NCBI GenBank assembly: GCA_944323135.1 | Contig: CALURI010000012.1 | Span: forward strand, 1-64,000 | Reading direction: 5' to 3' | Length of the DNA: 64,000 nucleotides | DNA from: Candidatus Gastranaerophilales bacterium | Lineage (GTDB): Bacteria > Cyanobacteriota > Vampirovibrionia > Gastranaerophilales > Gastranaerophilaceae | Shown here: one piece after another, positions 17,425 to 25,997 of the stretch | Position numbering within the stretch: the first letter of the stretch is position 1 | Layout of the letters: the number at the start of each line of letters is the position of its first letter | The notes under the pieces: generated by a model | What the model was told of the DNA's origin: nothing | The model's database searches: none | Seen by the model: the letters and a program-made list of their open reading frames with translations, nothing else | Program-made: the position numbers and the translations under genes

Positions 17425-18096
17425 ATGATGGTAAGTAATAAAATAACAGAAGGCGTTGGCAAAAAAATAGTAGAAGCTTTAAAACAGCAATCAGATATTG
17501 AAATTCAAAATGTAGTGGATAATTCTGCTCCTGTTGAACAAGAACCTATAATAACAGAAAATAATTCGTCAGAAATAGAATTTACAACAGACAGCGAAGA
17601 AGATACTACTGCAACATACACAAATCAAGATAATATGTATGAAGAAAGTCAACAACAAGAAATTTTGGGAAATAATATCCCTCATACAACATTTACCATG
17701 CCAAATATGATGTCTTTTAATCAGCCATCATCTATTACACAACCCAATATTGTTGAAAAAGATAATTTTGCAAATGATTTAGATGGTTTTGAAATTCCGA
17801 CTAATATCGCGGTTTTAAAACAATTAATAAATCAACTTCCTTCAGGCGTTTCCAAACAAACCGGAGCCATAATTATTAAACAAACTATGGAAGCTCTCGG
17901 TATATCAATGAAAAGTGTTTTACAGGAAGCTCAACAAGTACAAGAATCTTTAAATAATTCTGTAAGAGAATGTCAAGCATCAATTATGGAATATAAAAAA
18001 CAAATTAATGTTTTAGAAAAACAATCTCAAAAATTCCAAAGGCAATATTCTGCTCTTAACGATATTATAAGTTTATTTATACAAACAAGTATTTAA
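17425..18096 (+). CDS. Hypothetical acidic protein with C-terminal coiled coil
   Basis: 223 aa, not recognised. Residues 1-115 are acidic and low-complexity (Glu, Gln, Asn, Thr). Residues 120-160 form a compact segment, EIPTNIAVLKQLINQLPSG then KQTGAIIIKQTMEALGISM. The last 60 residues are a heptad-like coiled coil (QEAQQVQESLNN... NVLEKQSQKFQRQYSALNDII). No membrane segment. AAAGAGG upstream suits either of two adjacent ATG codons. Own promoter upstream and a strong terminator downstream make it a single-gene unit. The architecture (disordered N-terminus, coiled coil) is like that of cell-division or polarity scaffold proteins, but that is only a guess. Confidence 0.65.
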   Translation: MMVSNKITEGVGKKIVEALKQQSDIEIQNVVDNSAPVEQEPIITENNSSEIEFTTDSEEDTTATYTNQDNMYEESQQQEILGNNIPHTTFTMPNMMSFNQPSSITQPNIVEKDNFANDLDGFEIPTNIAVLKQLINQLPSGVSKQTGAIIIKQTMEALGISMKSVLQEAQQVQESLNNSVRECQASIMEYKKQINVLEKQSQKFQRQYSALNDIISLFIQTSI

Positions 18097-18103
18097 TTTA
18101 AAT

Positions 18104-18138
18104 AAAAAAACCGGTCTTTGTAAAAGACCGGTTTTTTT
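18104..18138. terminator. Bidirectional intrinsic terminator
   Basis: Stem AAACCGGTCTTT (18108-18119) / AAAGACCGGTTT (18123-18134) with A-run before and T-run after, so it works on both strands. It sits between the converging genes 17425-18096 and 18143-18469. Confidence 0.92.
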
Positions 18139-18142
18139 TATA

Positions 18143-18469
18143 TTATCTATATGTAAATGAACTTTGAATATTTTTATCTATCAAACCAAGACAAGATTGA
18201 TATTCTGCATCTACCATTTTCAACCTTGATTGATATTGAAGCATTTGCATATCAAGTTTTTGTTCCAAGACTTTTAATTTTGCCTGCCGCTGCTGCAATA
18301 ACTTCGTTGTTGGGGATTCCGGATCATAATCATTACCGACTTGCATTAAATCACTGACTGATTGAGACAAAGTCATTTTGCTCTGGGTAATGAGTTGAAT
18401 CTTATATTCAAGATCCAATCTCTGCTGTTGGAGATACATTAACCTTATTTGAGAGATAACTAATCCCAT
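18143..18469 (-). CDS. Small coiled-coil protein, MG-x3-SQ-x-R family
   Basis: 108 aa, almost entirely helical. The first 29 residues align without gaps to the start of the 416-aa protein at 19774-21024: both have M1 G2 S6 Q7 R9 L13 E21 Y22 Q25 I27 Q29. The rest is a Gln-rich coiled coil (TKLLQQRQAKLKVLEQKLDM). No signal peptide. A shared N-terminus on otherwise different proteins suggests a common targeting or export signal. Last gene of a minus-strand block 21024-18143. Function unknown. Confidence 0.7.
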   Translation of the reverse strand: MGLVISQIRLMYLQQQRLDLEYKIQLITQSKMTLSQSVSDLMQVGNDYDPESPTTKLLQQRQAKLKVLEQKLDMQMLQYQSRLKMVDAEYQSCLGLIDKNIQSSFTYR

Positions 18470-18480
18470 TTTAACTTCCT

Positions 18481-18753
18481 TTACCTTGTTTCGTTGAGGT
18501 GATTTCCCCTCAGAAACGTATGTTGATTATTTTCGGCTATCAACTGTTCCATTTTCTGGAACTGATGGCGGTGATAATTTAATCTATACTGTGCCATCTT
18601 ACGTTTCTTGTTTATTGTGAGGAACTCTTTTATTCCTTCAACAAACGAATTTGACATTGATTTTATAGGATTCTTTCTTATCAGAAAGTTTTTTGAATAT
18701 ATCAAGAAATCTATAAGTCTTTTTATATTCATTTCTAAAGTATCACGAAGCAT
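18481..18753 (-). CDS. Hypothetical basic helical protein, 90 aa
   Basis: Starts MLRDTLEMNIKRLIDFLIYS and is rich in Lys, Arg, His and Gln, with a C-terminal helical segment (YHRHQFQKMEQLIAEN). No recognised domain. It lies 11 nt before the start of the 108-aa coiled-coil gene, so the two are probably co-transcribed. A chaperone-like or regulatory partner role is possible from its size and position but not shown. Confidence 0.55.
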   Translation of the reverse strand: MLRDTLEMNIKRLIDFLIYSKNFLIRKNPIKSMSNSFVEGIKEFLTINKKRKMAQYRLNYHRHQFQKMEQLIAENNQHTFLRGNHLNETR

Positions 18754-18937
18754 TTTTCTCCTTACACTTTAGACCTACATATATATTAAAACAATTTGCA
18801 AATAATTATTGCCATGTTGAAAAACATCTGCGTTACATGTCTTAACATTTCAGTCTACAGTTAATAATCTACATTTTTAATAACGGATAAAAATTGAATA
18901 AACTTTAATAAAAAAAGAAAAAACTTGTAAATAATCT

Positions 18938-19756
18938 TTACAAGTTTTGAATAGATTTACTATCGCTTTCGATAGATTCTTTAAGCATCTTCTTAACAAC
19001 ATCACCTTGAGTATCAAGCATTTTGCAAACAGTTTCAATATTACGAACTTTGTTAGACAGAATAGTATCAGCATTTGCCGTAATATTTCCGGTTACATTT
19101 TGATAAGCTGCAAGAGCTGCAGAAGACGTTCCTTGCATTAAATTACCCATAACAATTGCGGGGAGCCCATATTCACCTAAATACGGAGCAGCAGCTTGCA
19201 TTATACCGCCCCAACCTGAGATTACGCCTGCTACAGGAAGCACCAGATTTTTCATAGAAAATCCATAACCATTTGCAGTACCTAAACCGTATGCTGCAGC
19301 ACTTGCAACATCTGCAATTCCGCCAATACCTGAGGCATAACCAGTTGCGACACCGGTATCTGTTCCCCAACCGCTTACAATAGATGAAGCCCCGCCTGTT
19401 GCATATCCGTCTAACCCCCAAGAAACAGGAGCTGCACCTGACGGAAACCCTGAATAATTATACAATGAATCTATCCCATAAGAAGAACCCCCACTAAAAG
19501 AGGAAGCATAAGAGGTTCCAGGAATATCCATTGACTGTGATGCGCCAAAAACAGTTGCAAATGAAGATGGAGCCAACAAACTGGCAATATTATATAAAAA
19601 ACCGCCGGTTGCACCAAAACCTGAACCTAAACCATTACCGGAAACCGTCAAATCACGAAGCTGATCATAAGTTTCCCAAAGTTGGGCTTTAGCATCACTG
19701 CTTGCACTGCTGAATTTGTTCGCTATTACTAAATAACTGTCATTTTTGTAAGCCAT
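18938..19756 (-). CDS. Hypothetical Gly/Ala/Ser-rich protein
   Basis: 272 aa. N-terminal 35 residues are ordinary (MAYKNDSYLVIANKFSSASS, AQLWETYDQLRDL); residues 40-200 are dominated by Gly, Ser, Ala and Tyr with hydrophobic stretches (MKNLVLPVAGVISGWGGIMQ), and the last 50 are a charged helix ending KESIESDSKSIQNL. No classical signal peptide. The composition recalls secreted structural or effector-like proteins. It lies 17 nt downstream of the 416-aa MG-x3-SQ gene and is probably in one transcript with it. I cannot assign a function. A 184-nt gap without visible genes separates it from the 90-aa gene downstream. Confidence 0.65.
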   Translation of the reverse strand: MAYKNDSYLVIANKFSSASSDAKAQLWETYDQLRDLTVSGNGLGSGFGATGGFLYNIASLLAPSSFATVFGASQSMDIPGTSYASSFSGGSSYGIDSLYNYSGFPSGAAPVSWGLDGYATGGASSIVSGWGTDTGVATGYASGIGGIADVASAAAYGLGTANGYGFSMKNLVLPVAGVISGWGGIMQAAAPYLGEYGLPAIVMGNLMQGTSSAALAAYQNVTGNITANADTILSNKVRNIETVCKMLDTQGDVVKKMLKESIESDSKSIQNL

Positions 19757-19773
19757 AAAAAACCTCTTATATT

Positions 19774-21024
19774 TTATTCAAATGTCTTGAATGTTGATTC
19801 AATATTCTTTTCAATTACTTTTTTAACAGCTTCCATTTCTGTTTGTAAGGCTTCTTGTTCTGTATCAAGCTGTCTTAAACGTAATTCAAGAGTTCTGTCT
19901 TGTTCTTGTATTTTTTCGGTTTTCGCATTTATATCTGCAATTTTCTTTTCATAAACCTGCATATCATAATTATATTGATTCATTGCATCATTATAAGCAT
20001 TTTCATCTGTAATTGTTTCAGTTTTCAAAGCAAAAGTCGCAGTTGAATCTTCAAAACGTATTGACTGTGGACGTCCGGATTCATCTAAATCTACAAAAGC
20101 TCTTTGAGTTTGTTCTATTTTTGTTTCAACATTTTCTGCATAGTAAGCTGTCAACTTATTCTGAAGTTCTGTAGGTTTGGAAGGATCTTGAGCTGTAATT
20201 GCAGTAGCTGTCAAATCTTCTAAACTAGCAAAATATCTTCTGCCTTGATATTCCCAAGTATAAATATTATCAGAAGTTGCAAAAGTTTCTGTCGGGAATT
20301 GGTCACAAATTTCTTCATAAGCAGCTTTTTGTTCCGGATCTGTGGCATCATAAGCTGAAACTTTGCAATTTCCCACATAAGTCGGAACACCTGACTGAAC
20401 TGTATAATTAACAGCATCAGCAGTACCGGCTGCTGCATTTTGTAAACTATCACGTGTAGTAAACTTCATTAACCCGTCAGTATCTGTATAAACCAATATA
20501 TTTTCAGGATCTTCTGTTGCAAAAGTTGGGTAATCCTGACATATTTTTTCATAATTTGTTCTTTGTTCTTCAACTAAAGCATCATACTGATTTGCAGCAA
20601 CCCCATTTATAGTATATGAATCATTTACTGCATCATAAGCAACGGTATTTCTGTCTATTGAACCTTCAACCCCTGCTGTATCCAATAAAACCTGAGGATT
20701 AGAAAGTTTAGTTTGAATACCTGTATAAACATCAGAATAATGATAATGAGTTATCAAATAATTATAATTAGGATCATCAGTAATTTCTGTCATATTAGTA
20801 ATAGTTTCCGCTGTAGTACCATCCTGATATGAATATTGAAGAGTAGTATAATCCTGAGTACTCGGAGCTGTAGGAACTTCAAGTGCTAATAATTCGTTAA
20901 ACGTATTTGCACTTTGGTTTGCTAAAGCTGTACGTGCTTGGTTTATTTGTTGACCTTCATATTCAACATTTGTTTTTCTTGCGGTCAAACCTAAATATCT
21001 CGCTTGTGAAGCTGCCATACCCAT
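19774..21024 (-). CDS. MG-x3-SQ-x-R family protein, 416 aa
   Basis: Begins MGMAASQARYLGLTARKTNV, then EYEGQQINQARTALANQSAN, an N-terminal amphipathic helical region without a Sec signal, like the N-termini of proteins exported by flagellar/type III systems. The middle (50-320) is Asp/Thr/Tyr-rich with recurring QFPTETFAT/DYPTFATEDPENILVYT-like pieces that look like a degenerate internal repeat (around residues 155-200 and 235-275). The C-terminus is a long coiled coil (NAKTEKIQEQDRTLELRLRQ...). First gene of the block 21024-18143. It shares its first 29 residues' pattern with the 108-aa protein. A surface or exported component is my inference from these features and from the flagellar genes nearby. 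Confidence 0.7.
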   Translation of the reverse strand: MGMAASQARYLGLTARKTNVEYEGQQINQARTALANQSANTFNELLALEVPTAPSTQDYTTLQYSYQDGTTAETITNMTEITDDPNYNYLITHYHYSDVYTGIQTKLSNPQVLLDTAGVEGSIDRNTVAYDAVNDSYTINGVAANQYDALVEEQRTNYEKICQDYPTFATEDPENILVYTDTDGLMKFTTRDSLQNAAAGTADAVNYTVQSGVPTYVGNCKVSAYDATDPEQKAAYEEICDQFPTETFATSDNIYTWEYQGRRYFASLEDLTATAITAQDPSKPTELQNKLTAYYAENVETKIEQTQRAFVDLDESGRPQSIRFEDSTATFALKTETITDENAYNDAMNQYNYDMQVYEKKIADINAKTEKIQEQDRTLELRLRQLDTEQEALQTEMEAVKKVIEKNIESTFKTFE

Positions 21025-21195
21025 AGTATTGCTCTCCTTCTACTACTTGTAATTTCTACTCTATACATTTTTGTTTATAATAATGTTTTTTTAAAAGTCA
21101 ACATTACTATAAAATTATACGGTACTAATCAAAAAATTTATATATAAATTAATACAAAATCATACATTTAGAGGAAAATTTTTTTAAATTTCATA

Positions 21196-21230
21196 TAAAA
21201 AAGCGGTACATTTTTACAGTACCGCTTTTA
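21196..21230 (-). terminator. Intrinsic terminator after rpsA
   Basis: AAAGCGGTAC (21200-21209) and GTACCGCTTT (21219-21228) form the stem; on the minus strand a run of T follows. It lies 22 nt beyond the rpsA stop. Confidence 0.9.
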
Positions 21231-21251
21231 CATTATTATTTTATTAAGATG

Positions 21252-22334
21252 CTATTCTTCTGTTTGTTCTTCAGCATCTTTATCATCAACTTTAGAAGAA
21301 TCAACAGTCAATGCAATACGTTTATCTGTCGGATTAAACTTCAAAATATAAGTATCAACTTTATCTCCGACTTGTAAAATACATTCCTTCTTATTTTGCA
21401 AATCAACAACTTCTGCATGAGGTAACAAAGCTTCTACACCCGGGAAAACTTCAACAAAAGCACCAAAATGTTTAATTCTGGTAATAGTCCCTTCAACCTT
21501 ATCACCTTCTTTAATCTGTTTTTCTGCTTCCAACCACGGATCAGGTTCAAGATTTTTTAAACTTAAAGATACTCGTTGTTTATCATGATCTACAGCAATA
21601 ACTTCAACATCAATTTTATCTCCGACATTCAAAATATCTGTAGGATGATCAATCCATCTCCAAGATAATTGAGAAAGCGGAAGCAAACCGTCTATGCCGC
21701 CTAAATCAATAAAAGCTCCAAAATCAGTTATTCTTACAACATCACCTTTTACAATTTGACCTGGTTCAATTTGTGAGAAAACATTTTTTCTTGCTTCAAC
21801 AGCGCTATCATCATAAACTTTTTTATTTGAAAGAATAAAATTATTTTGCTGAGGATCAAGCGTGAGGATTTTAACTTCAATTTTTCCGCCTACCTCAAGT
21901 TCATTTTCTTTAACTCTTAATTGAGAGGAAGGTATAAAACCTCTGACACCGGAAACTTCTACAAGTACACCGCCTTTTACAATACCTGCGATTGTACCTA
22001 AAATAGTTTCATCAGAATCTTTTGCTTTTTCTAATTCTTTCCAAGCATAAGCAAGGTCAACTTTCTTACGAGATAATAAGAATTTTCCGTCTTCATCTTC
22101 TTCTCTTATAATAAGAAATTCATATTCTTGACCTTTTTTGTATTTTTCTTCAACATTTTCTTCTTTATCAACTGCTTCTCGAGTTGGAACTACAGCGATT
22201 GTTTTTGCACCGATATCAACCATAACCCCTTGGCTGTCATATCCGCAAACAATACCTTTTACAAGATCACCTTTTTGAAATTTGTAATCATATTGTTTCA
22301 ATAATTCTTCAAAATCTAATTCCTGTGATGTCAT
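21252..22334 (-). CDS. rpsA: 30S ribosomal protein S1
   Basis: 360 aa with four S1 (OB-fold) domains: about 20-90 (KGDLVKGIVCGYDSQGVMVD), 105-170 (ILGTIAGIVKGGVLVEVSGVRGFIPSSQL), 190-260 (GQIVKGDVVRITDFGAFIDLGGIDGLLPLSQL) and 275-345 (GDKVEGTITRIKHFGAFVEVFPGVEALLPH). S1 binds mRNA at the small subunit and helps start translation. Four domains rather than six is typical of Gram-positive and cyanobacterial-type S1. It has an acidic tail. A dedicated terminator follows. Confidence 0.95.
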   Translation of the reverse strand: MTSQELDFEELLKQYDYKFQKGDLVKGIVCGYDSQGVMVDIGAKTIAVVPTREAVDKEENVEEKYKKGQEYEFLIIREEDEDGKFLLSRKKVDLAYAWKELEKAKDSDETILGTIAGIVKGGVLVEVSGVRGFIPSSQLRVKENELEVGGKIEVKILTLDPQQNNFILSNKKVYDDSAVEARKNVFSQIEPGQIVKGDVVRITDFGAFIDLGGIDGLLPLSQLSWRWIDHPTDILNVGDKIDVEVIAVDHDKQRVSLSLKNLEPDPWLEAEKQIKEGDKVEGTITRIKHFGAFVEVFPGVEALLPHAEVVDLQNKKECILQVGDKVDTYILKFNPTDKRIALTVDSSKVDDKDAEEQTEE

Positions 22335-22418
22335 TTTTACTCCATTATCTAAGACTTTATCTAATTAACTTACTATTATAATAGCAGACCATTGTCAAAT
22401 TGTAAAGGTTTTGTAAAC

Positions 22419-22718
22419 TTACTTAACTTTTCTAAAAGAATCAGCAAAATTTTTCATGATATCAACACCATCTGCAACTTTATCTTGAAATTTATCCAAT
22501 AAAAAAGCCAATTCATTTTGCATATTTTCAAGGCTGCCTCTTGAACCTTTTCCGCCAAGTATTTTCCCGTTCTTCACGATAAAGCAATCAACTTCATTTT
22601 CATTCCAGAGAATTTTTGCGGTAGATTTATTCTTTAGCGGAAGATTAACAAGTCTTAATTTATTTTTTGCAGCTAATCTTACTAAATTCAACGATAAGTC
22701 TGATGCTTGCGCCATCAT
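22419..22718 (-). CDS. Conserved-looking hypothetical protein
   Basis: 99 aa from the ATG at 22718 (a GTG at 22730 would abut the AAGGAAG site, so the internal ATG-ATG pair is preferred). Sequence MMAQASDLSLNLVRLAAKNK, then a short beta-rich part (NEVDCFIVKNGKILGGKGS) and a helical tail (FLLDKFQDKVADGVDIMKNF). No recognised family. It lies between valS and rpsA on the same strand, with gaps of 101 nt and 84 nt. Well-formed protein composition; probably real. Confidence 0.6.
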   Translation of the reverse strand: MMAQASDLSLNLVRLAAKNKLRLVNLPLKNKSTAKILWNENEVDCFIVKNGKILGGKGSRGSLENMQNELAFLLDKFQDKVADGVDIMKNFADSFRKVK

Positions 22719-22819
22719 AATAAAATACACTTCCTTTCCGTTTAATAAATTTAAACAAAAAGAGTGAACAATTTTTTTTGTCGTTAATATGTAAAACTCA
22801 GCTTTTTTGTTACATATCT

Positions 22820-25468
22820 TTAAGATTTCAAAGATATAATCAAATCATTTATAACTTTTTCTTGAATTTCAATCTCTGCAATTCTGTCTTTTGTTTGTTC
22901 TATAAGTTCTTTCGGTGCATTCGCAACAAATTTAGGGTTATTAATTCTGCCAAGCATAGACTTCTTTTCTGCAGTTAATTTATCCAATTTCTTTTGTTGA
23001 CGGGCAGTTTCTGCATCCAAGTCAATTAAATCAGCAAGAGGTAATATGATTTTTGATGCTGATACAACTGCTGTTGCACTTTTTGGAGGAAGCGGAGCTG
23101 TCATATTTGCATAAGAGATATCTTCTACTCTTGCTAGACGTTTAATATATGACTCTATTGCTTCAAAGATAGGTTTTTCATCTTTTTCTGCTCTTATTTC
23201 AATATTACATTTTATTGACGGTGAAATATTGAAACTTTGACGAACATTACGCAATGAAGTAATTGTTTCGAAAACTAGTTCCATTTCCTGAGCTTCTTTA
23301 GGGAATTCTAATTCTTCTTTAAATATAGGAAACTCTGCAACTATCAAAGCTTTAGTTTCTGTTTCTTTTGGAATTAACTGCCATACTCTTTCTGTAATAT
23401 GAGGCATTATAGGATGAAGCATCCTCAAAGACATATCAAGAACATATCTCAAAACTCTCTGAGTATTTGCTTTTAATTCTGTGTCCTGAAGTTGGATTTT
23501 TGCGATTTCAACATACCAATCACAATATGAATTCCAGAAGAAATCATAGAGAGTATGAGCCACTTCACCTATTCTGAATTCTTTAATATTTTCATTAACT
23601 TCTTTAGCTGTCTTATTAAGTTTATCAAGAATCCATTTATCAGCGATAGTAAGAGTATCGAAATCAATATTTTTATTATCAACACCATCAAGGTTCATCA
23701 ATACAAATCTTGATGCGTTCCAGATTTTGTTAGCAAAGTTTCTGCCATACTCAAATCTTTCTTCACTCATTTTAATATCTTGACCGCCATAAGTACATAA
23801 AGAAGTCATAGTAAACCTCAAAGCATCACAACCGTATTTATCAATAATTTTAACCGGATCAATTGTGTTGCCCTTAGACTTAGACATTTTCTGACCTTTT
23901 TCATCTCTGATTAATCCATGGATAAATACAGTAGAAAATGGAGCTTTACCTGTAAATTCCAATCCCATTGTAATCATCCTTGCAACCCAGAAGAATATAA
24001 TATCAAATCCTGTTACAAGGGTAGTTGTAGGATAGAATTTTTTGAAATCTTCGCTTTCGGTATTTGGCCAACCCATAGTAGAAAATGGCCACAAACCGGA
24101 TGAAAACCAAGTATCAAGTACATCTGAATCTTGAGTATAATGTTCAGGATCAGGATTTTCTTTCGCAACAACCATCTCACCTGTTTCATTATGGTAATAT
24201 GCCGGTATTTGATGTCCCCACCACAATTGACGTGAAATACACCAATCGCGAATATTTTCCATCCAGCCGAGATAATTCTTTTCCCAACGATCAGGAACAA
24301 ATTTAATTCTGCCATCTTTTACTGCAGCAATAGCTTCTTTTGCAAGAGGGGCCATTTTTACAAACCATTGTTCTGATAAAAGCGGTTCAATAGTAGTTCC
24401 GCAACGCTGACATTTACCGACATTATGTTCATGGTCTCTTGTTCTTAGCAAGAAATTGTTATATGAAAGCATTCCGATAATTTTTTCTCTTGCTTCATAT
24501 CTGTCGAGTCCGTGTAATTCTTGAGGAACTTCTCCGCAAGCTTTCATTGTTCCGTCATTATTTATAACCCAAATAGGATTTAAACCGTGACGTTTACCTA
24601 CTTCAAAGTCGTTTGGATCATGTGCAGGTGTAATTTTAACAGCACCTGTTCCAAAATTCTTATCAACATATTCATCAGCAATTATCGGTATTTCTCTGCC
24701 TGAAAGAGGAATAATTACTTTTTTTCCGACTAATTCTGAATACTTATGATCAGATGGGTGAACAGCGATTGCTACATCTCCGAAAATGGTTTCAGGACGT
24801 GTAGTTGCAACTATTATAGCTCCGCTTTCACCTTTCAATGGATAAGAAATTTCCCACATGTGCCCCTGTTCTGTTGCATATTCTGTTTCAACATCAGAAA
24901 TAGCACTATTACAGCGAGGGCACCAGTTTACAATATATTTTCCTTTATAAATTAATCCTTTTTCATAAAGTCTTACAAAAACTTCTTTTACTGCTTCAGA
25001 ACAACCTTTATCAAAAGTAAAACGTTCTCTTGAACGATCAAAAGAAGCACCTAAACGTTTGCATTGATCTAAAATTGCAGATTTATGTTCATTTGCCCAT
25101 TTCCAAGTTTCTTCAAGAAATTTTTCTCTGCCTAAATCATATCTTGATAGACCTTTTTCACGTAATTTTTTTTCGACAACATTTTGAGTTGCAATTCCTG
25201 CGTGATCAGTTCCCGGAAGCCATAGAGTTTCAAAACCTGACATTCTGTGGTAACGAGTCAAAATATCTTGTAAAGTTTCATCTAAAGCGTGTCCCATGTG
25301 AAGAACACCTGTAACATTCGGAGGCGGAATAACCATAGAATAAGCAGGCTTATCGCTTTTTGCATCAGCCTTAAAATATTCACCGTCTTCCCAGAATTTA
25401 TAAATTTTTTCTTCAGTTTCTTTTGGGTCGTAAACTGTGGGTAAATCTTCAATTTTTAATGCTGTCAT
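22820..25468 (-). CDS. valS: Valyl-tRNA synthetase
   Basis: 882 aa class I aminoacyl-tRNA synthetase that charges tRNA-Val. HIGH motif as HMGH at 57-60 in PPPNVTGVLHMGHALDE; KMSKS motif in GQKMSKSKGN (about 535). The CP1 editing domain contains ATTRPETIFGDVAIAVHPSD and GTGAVKITPAHDPNDFEVG. The anticodon-binding domain is at about 620-770, and the C-terminal ValS coiled coil (DLDAETARQQKKLDKLTAEK...) is present. Length is normal for the short bacterial/cyanobacterial form. Alone in its region. Confidence 0.97.
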   Translation of the reverse strand: MTALKIEDLPTVYDPKETEEKIYKFWEDGEYFKADAKSDKPAYSMVIPPPNVTGVLHMGHALDETLQDILTRYHRMSGFETLWLPGTDHAGIATQNVVEKKLREKGLSRYDLGREKFLEETWKWANEHKSAILDQCKRLGASFDRSRERFTFDKGCSEAVKEVFVRLYEKGLIYKGKYIVNWCPRCNSAISDVETEYATEQGHMWEISYPLKGESGAIIVATTRPETIFGDVAIAVHPSDHKYSELVGKKVIIPLSGREIPIIADEYVDKNFGTGAVKITPAHDPNDFEVGKRHGLNPIWVINNDGTMKACGEVPQELHGLDRYEAREKIIGMLSYNNFLLRTRDHEHNVGKCQRCGTTIEPLLSEQWFVKMAPLAKEAIAAVKDGRIKFVPDRWEKNYLGWMENIRDWCISRQLWWGHQIPAYYHNETGEMVVAKENPDPEHYTQDSDVLDTWFSSGLWPFSTMGWPNTESEDFKKFYPTTTLVTGFDIIFFWVARMITMGLEFTGKAPFSTVFIHGLIRDEKGQKMSKSKGNTIDPVKIIDKYGCDALRFTMTSLCTYGGQDIKMSEERFEYGRNFANKIWNASRFVLMNLDGVDNKNIDFDTLTIADKWILDKLNKTAKEVNENIKEFRIGEVAHTLYDFFWNSYCDWYVEIAKIQLQDTELKANTQRVLRYVLDMSLRMLHPIMPHITERVWQLIPKETETKALIVAEFPIFKEELEFPKEAQEMELVFETITSLRNVRQSFNISPSIKCNIEIRAEKDEKPIFEAIESYIKRLARVEDISYANMTAPLPPKSATAVVSASKIILPLADLIDLDAETARQQKKLDKLTAEKKSMLGRINNPKFVANAPKELIEQTKDRIAEIEIQEKVINDLIISLKS

Positions 25469-25630
25469 ATAAAAATCCCTCTTAAATTAAATCATATAAT
25501 ATTAAAATAGCATAAACATACTTTTTATGATATAAATACTTTCATTAAATATTTTTATTTTAAATTTTTATAATATATATACTAACTTGAAGATTTGCTT
25601 TAATTAAAATTTTAAAATATAAACATTATT

Positions 25631-25939
25631 TTATTCATACATCATTTGCTTAGTAGATTTTCCTCCTTTTTCAACAACAGATATCGTTGAAAAATAAGCA
25701 GGAATTAAATTTAAAGAGCTACCTAAATCTGATGAAATTGAAAATGCAAATATATCATATCCCCACTTATTTGGTGCCTTTTTACCATTAACATCAATAG
25801 CAAAAATACGCATACCTGTCCAACCGCTCAAAAGAATAATTGTGCCATCAGCCAATACATAAGCTTTTCTGTCATTTGCGATAGCATTCTTTCTCCACCA
25901 AGAAGAACCTGCAGTAGCTTTATTTATATCTTTATACAT
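25631..25939 (-). pseudogene. Pilin C-terminal fragment lacking its N-terminus
   Basis: An open frame whose last 90 residues match the C-terminal half of the pilins in this window: WWRKNAIANDRKAYVLADGT, then the motif IDVNGKKAPNKWGYDIFAF. It lacks the prepilin leader and hydrophobic helix entirely. The first in-frame ATG that follows the fabI terminator is at 25939 (MYKDINKATAGSSWW); reading further upstream runs into the terminator and fabI. It is most likely the remnant of a pilin gene truncated at its 5' end, or a silent cassette. The usual C-terminal Cys-x-Ala...GW ending is also missing. Confidence 0.7.
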
Positions 25940-25949
25940 TAATTTCAAT

Positions 25950-25983
25950 AAAAAAGAGCACTTAATCTTAAGTGCTCTTTTTT
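25950..25983 (-). terminator. Intrinsic terminator after fabI
   Basis: AAAAAAGAGCACTTAA (25950-25965) and TTAAGTGCTCTTTTTT (25968-25983) form a near-perfect stem with flanking A- and T-runs, 14 nt beyond the fabI stop. It works on either strand. Confidence 0.93.
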
Positions 25984-25997
25984 TATATCTCAAATTT

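Noticed and set aside
18877..19074. 65-aa minus-strand open frame overlapping the end of 18938-19756
   Set aside because: Another frame of the same region, extremely Leu/Phe/Ile/Lys-rich, no ribosome binding site.
24013..24315. 100-aa minus-strand open frame inside valS
   Set aside because: An alternative frame of a strongly conserved gene; no independent start signal.
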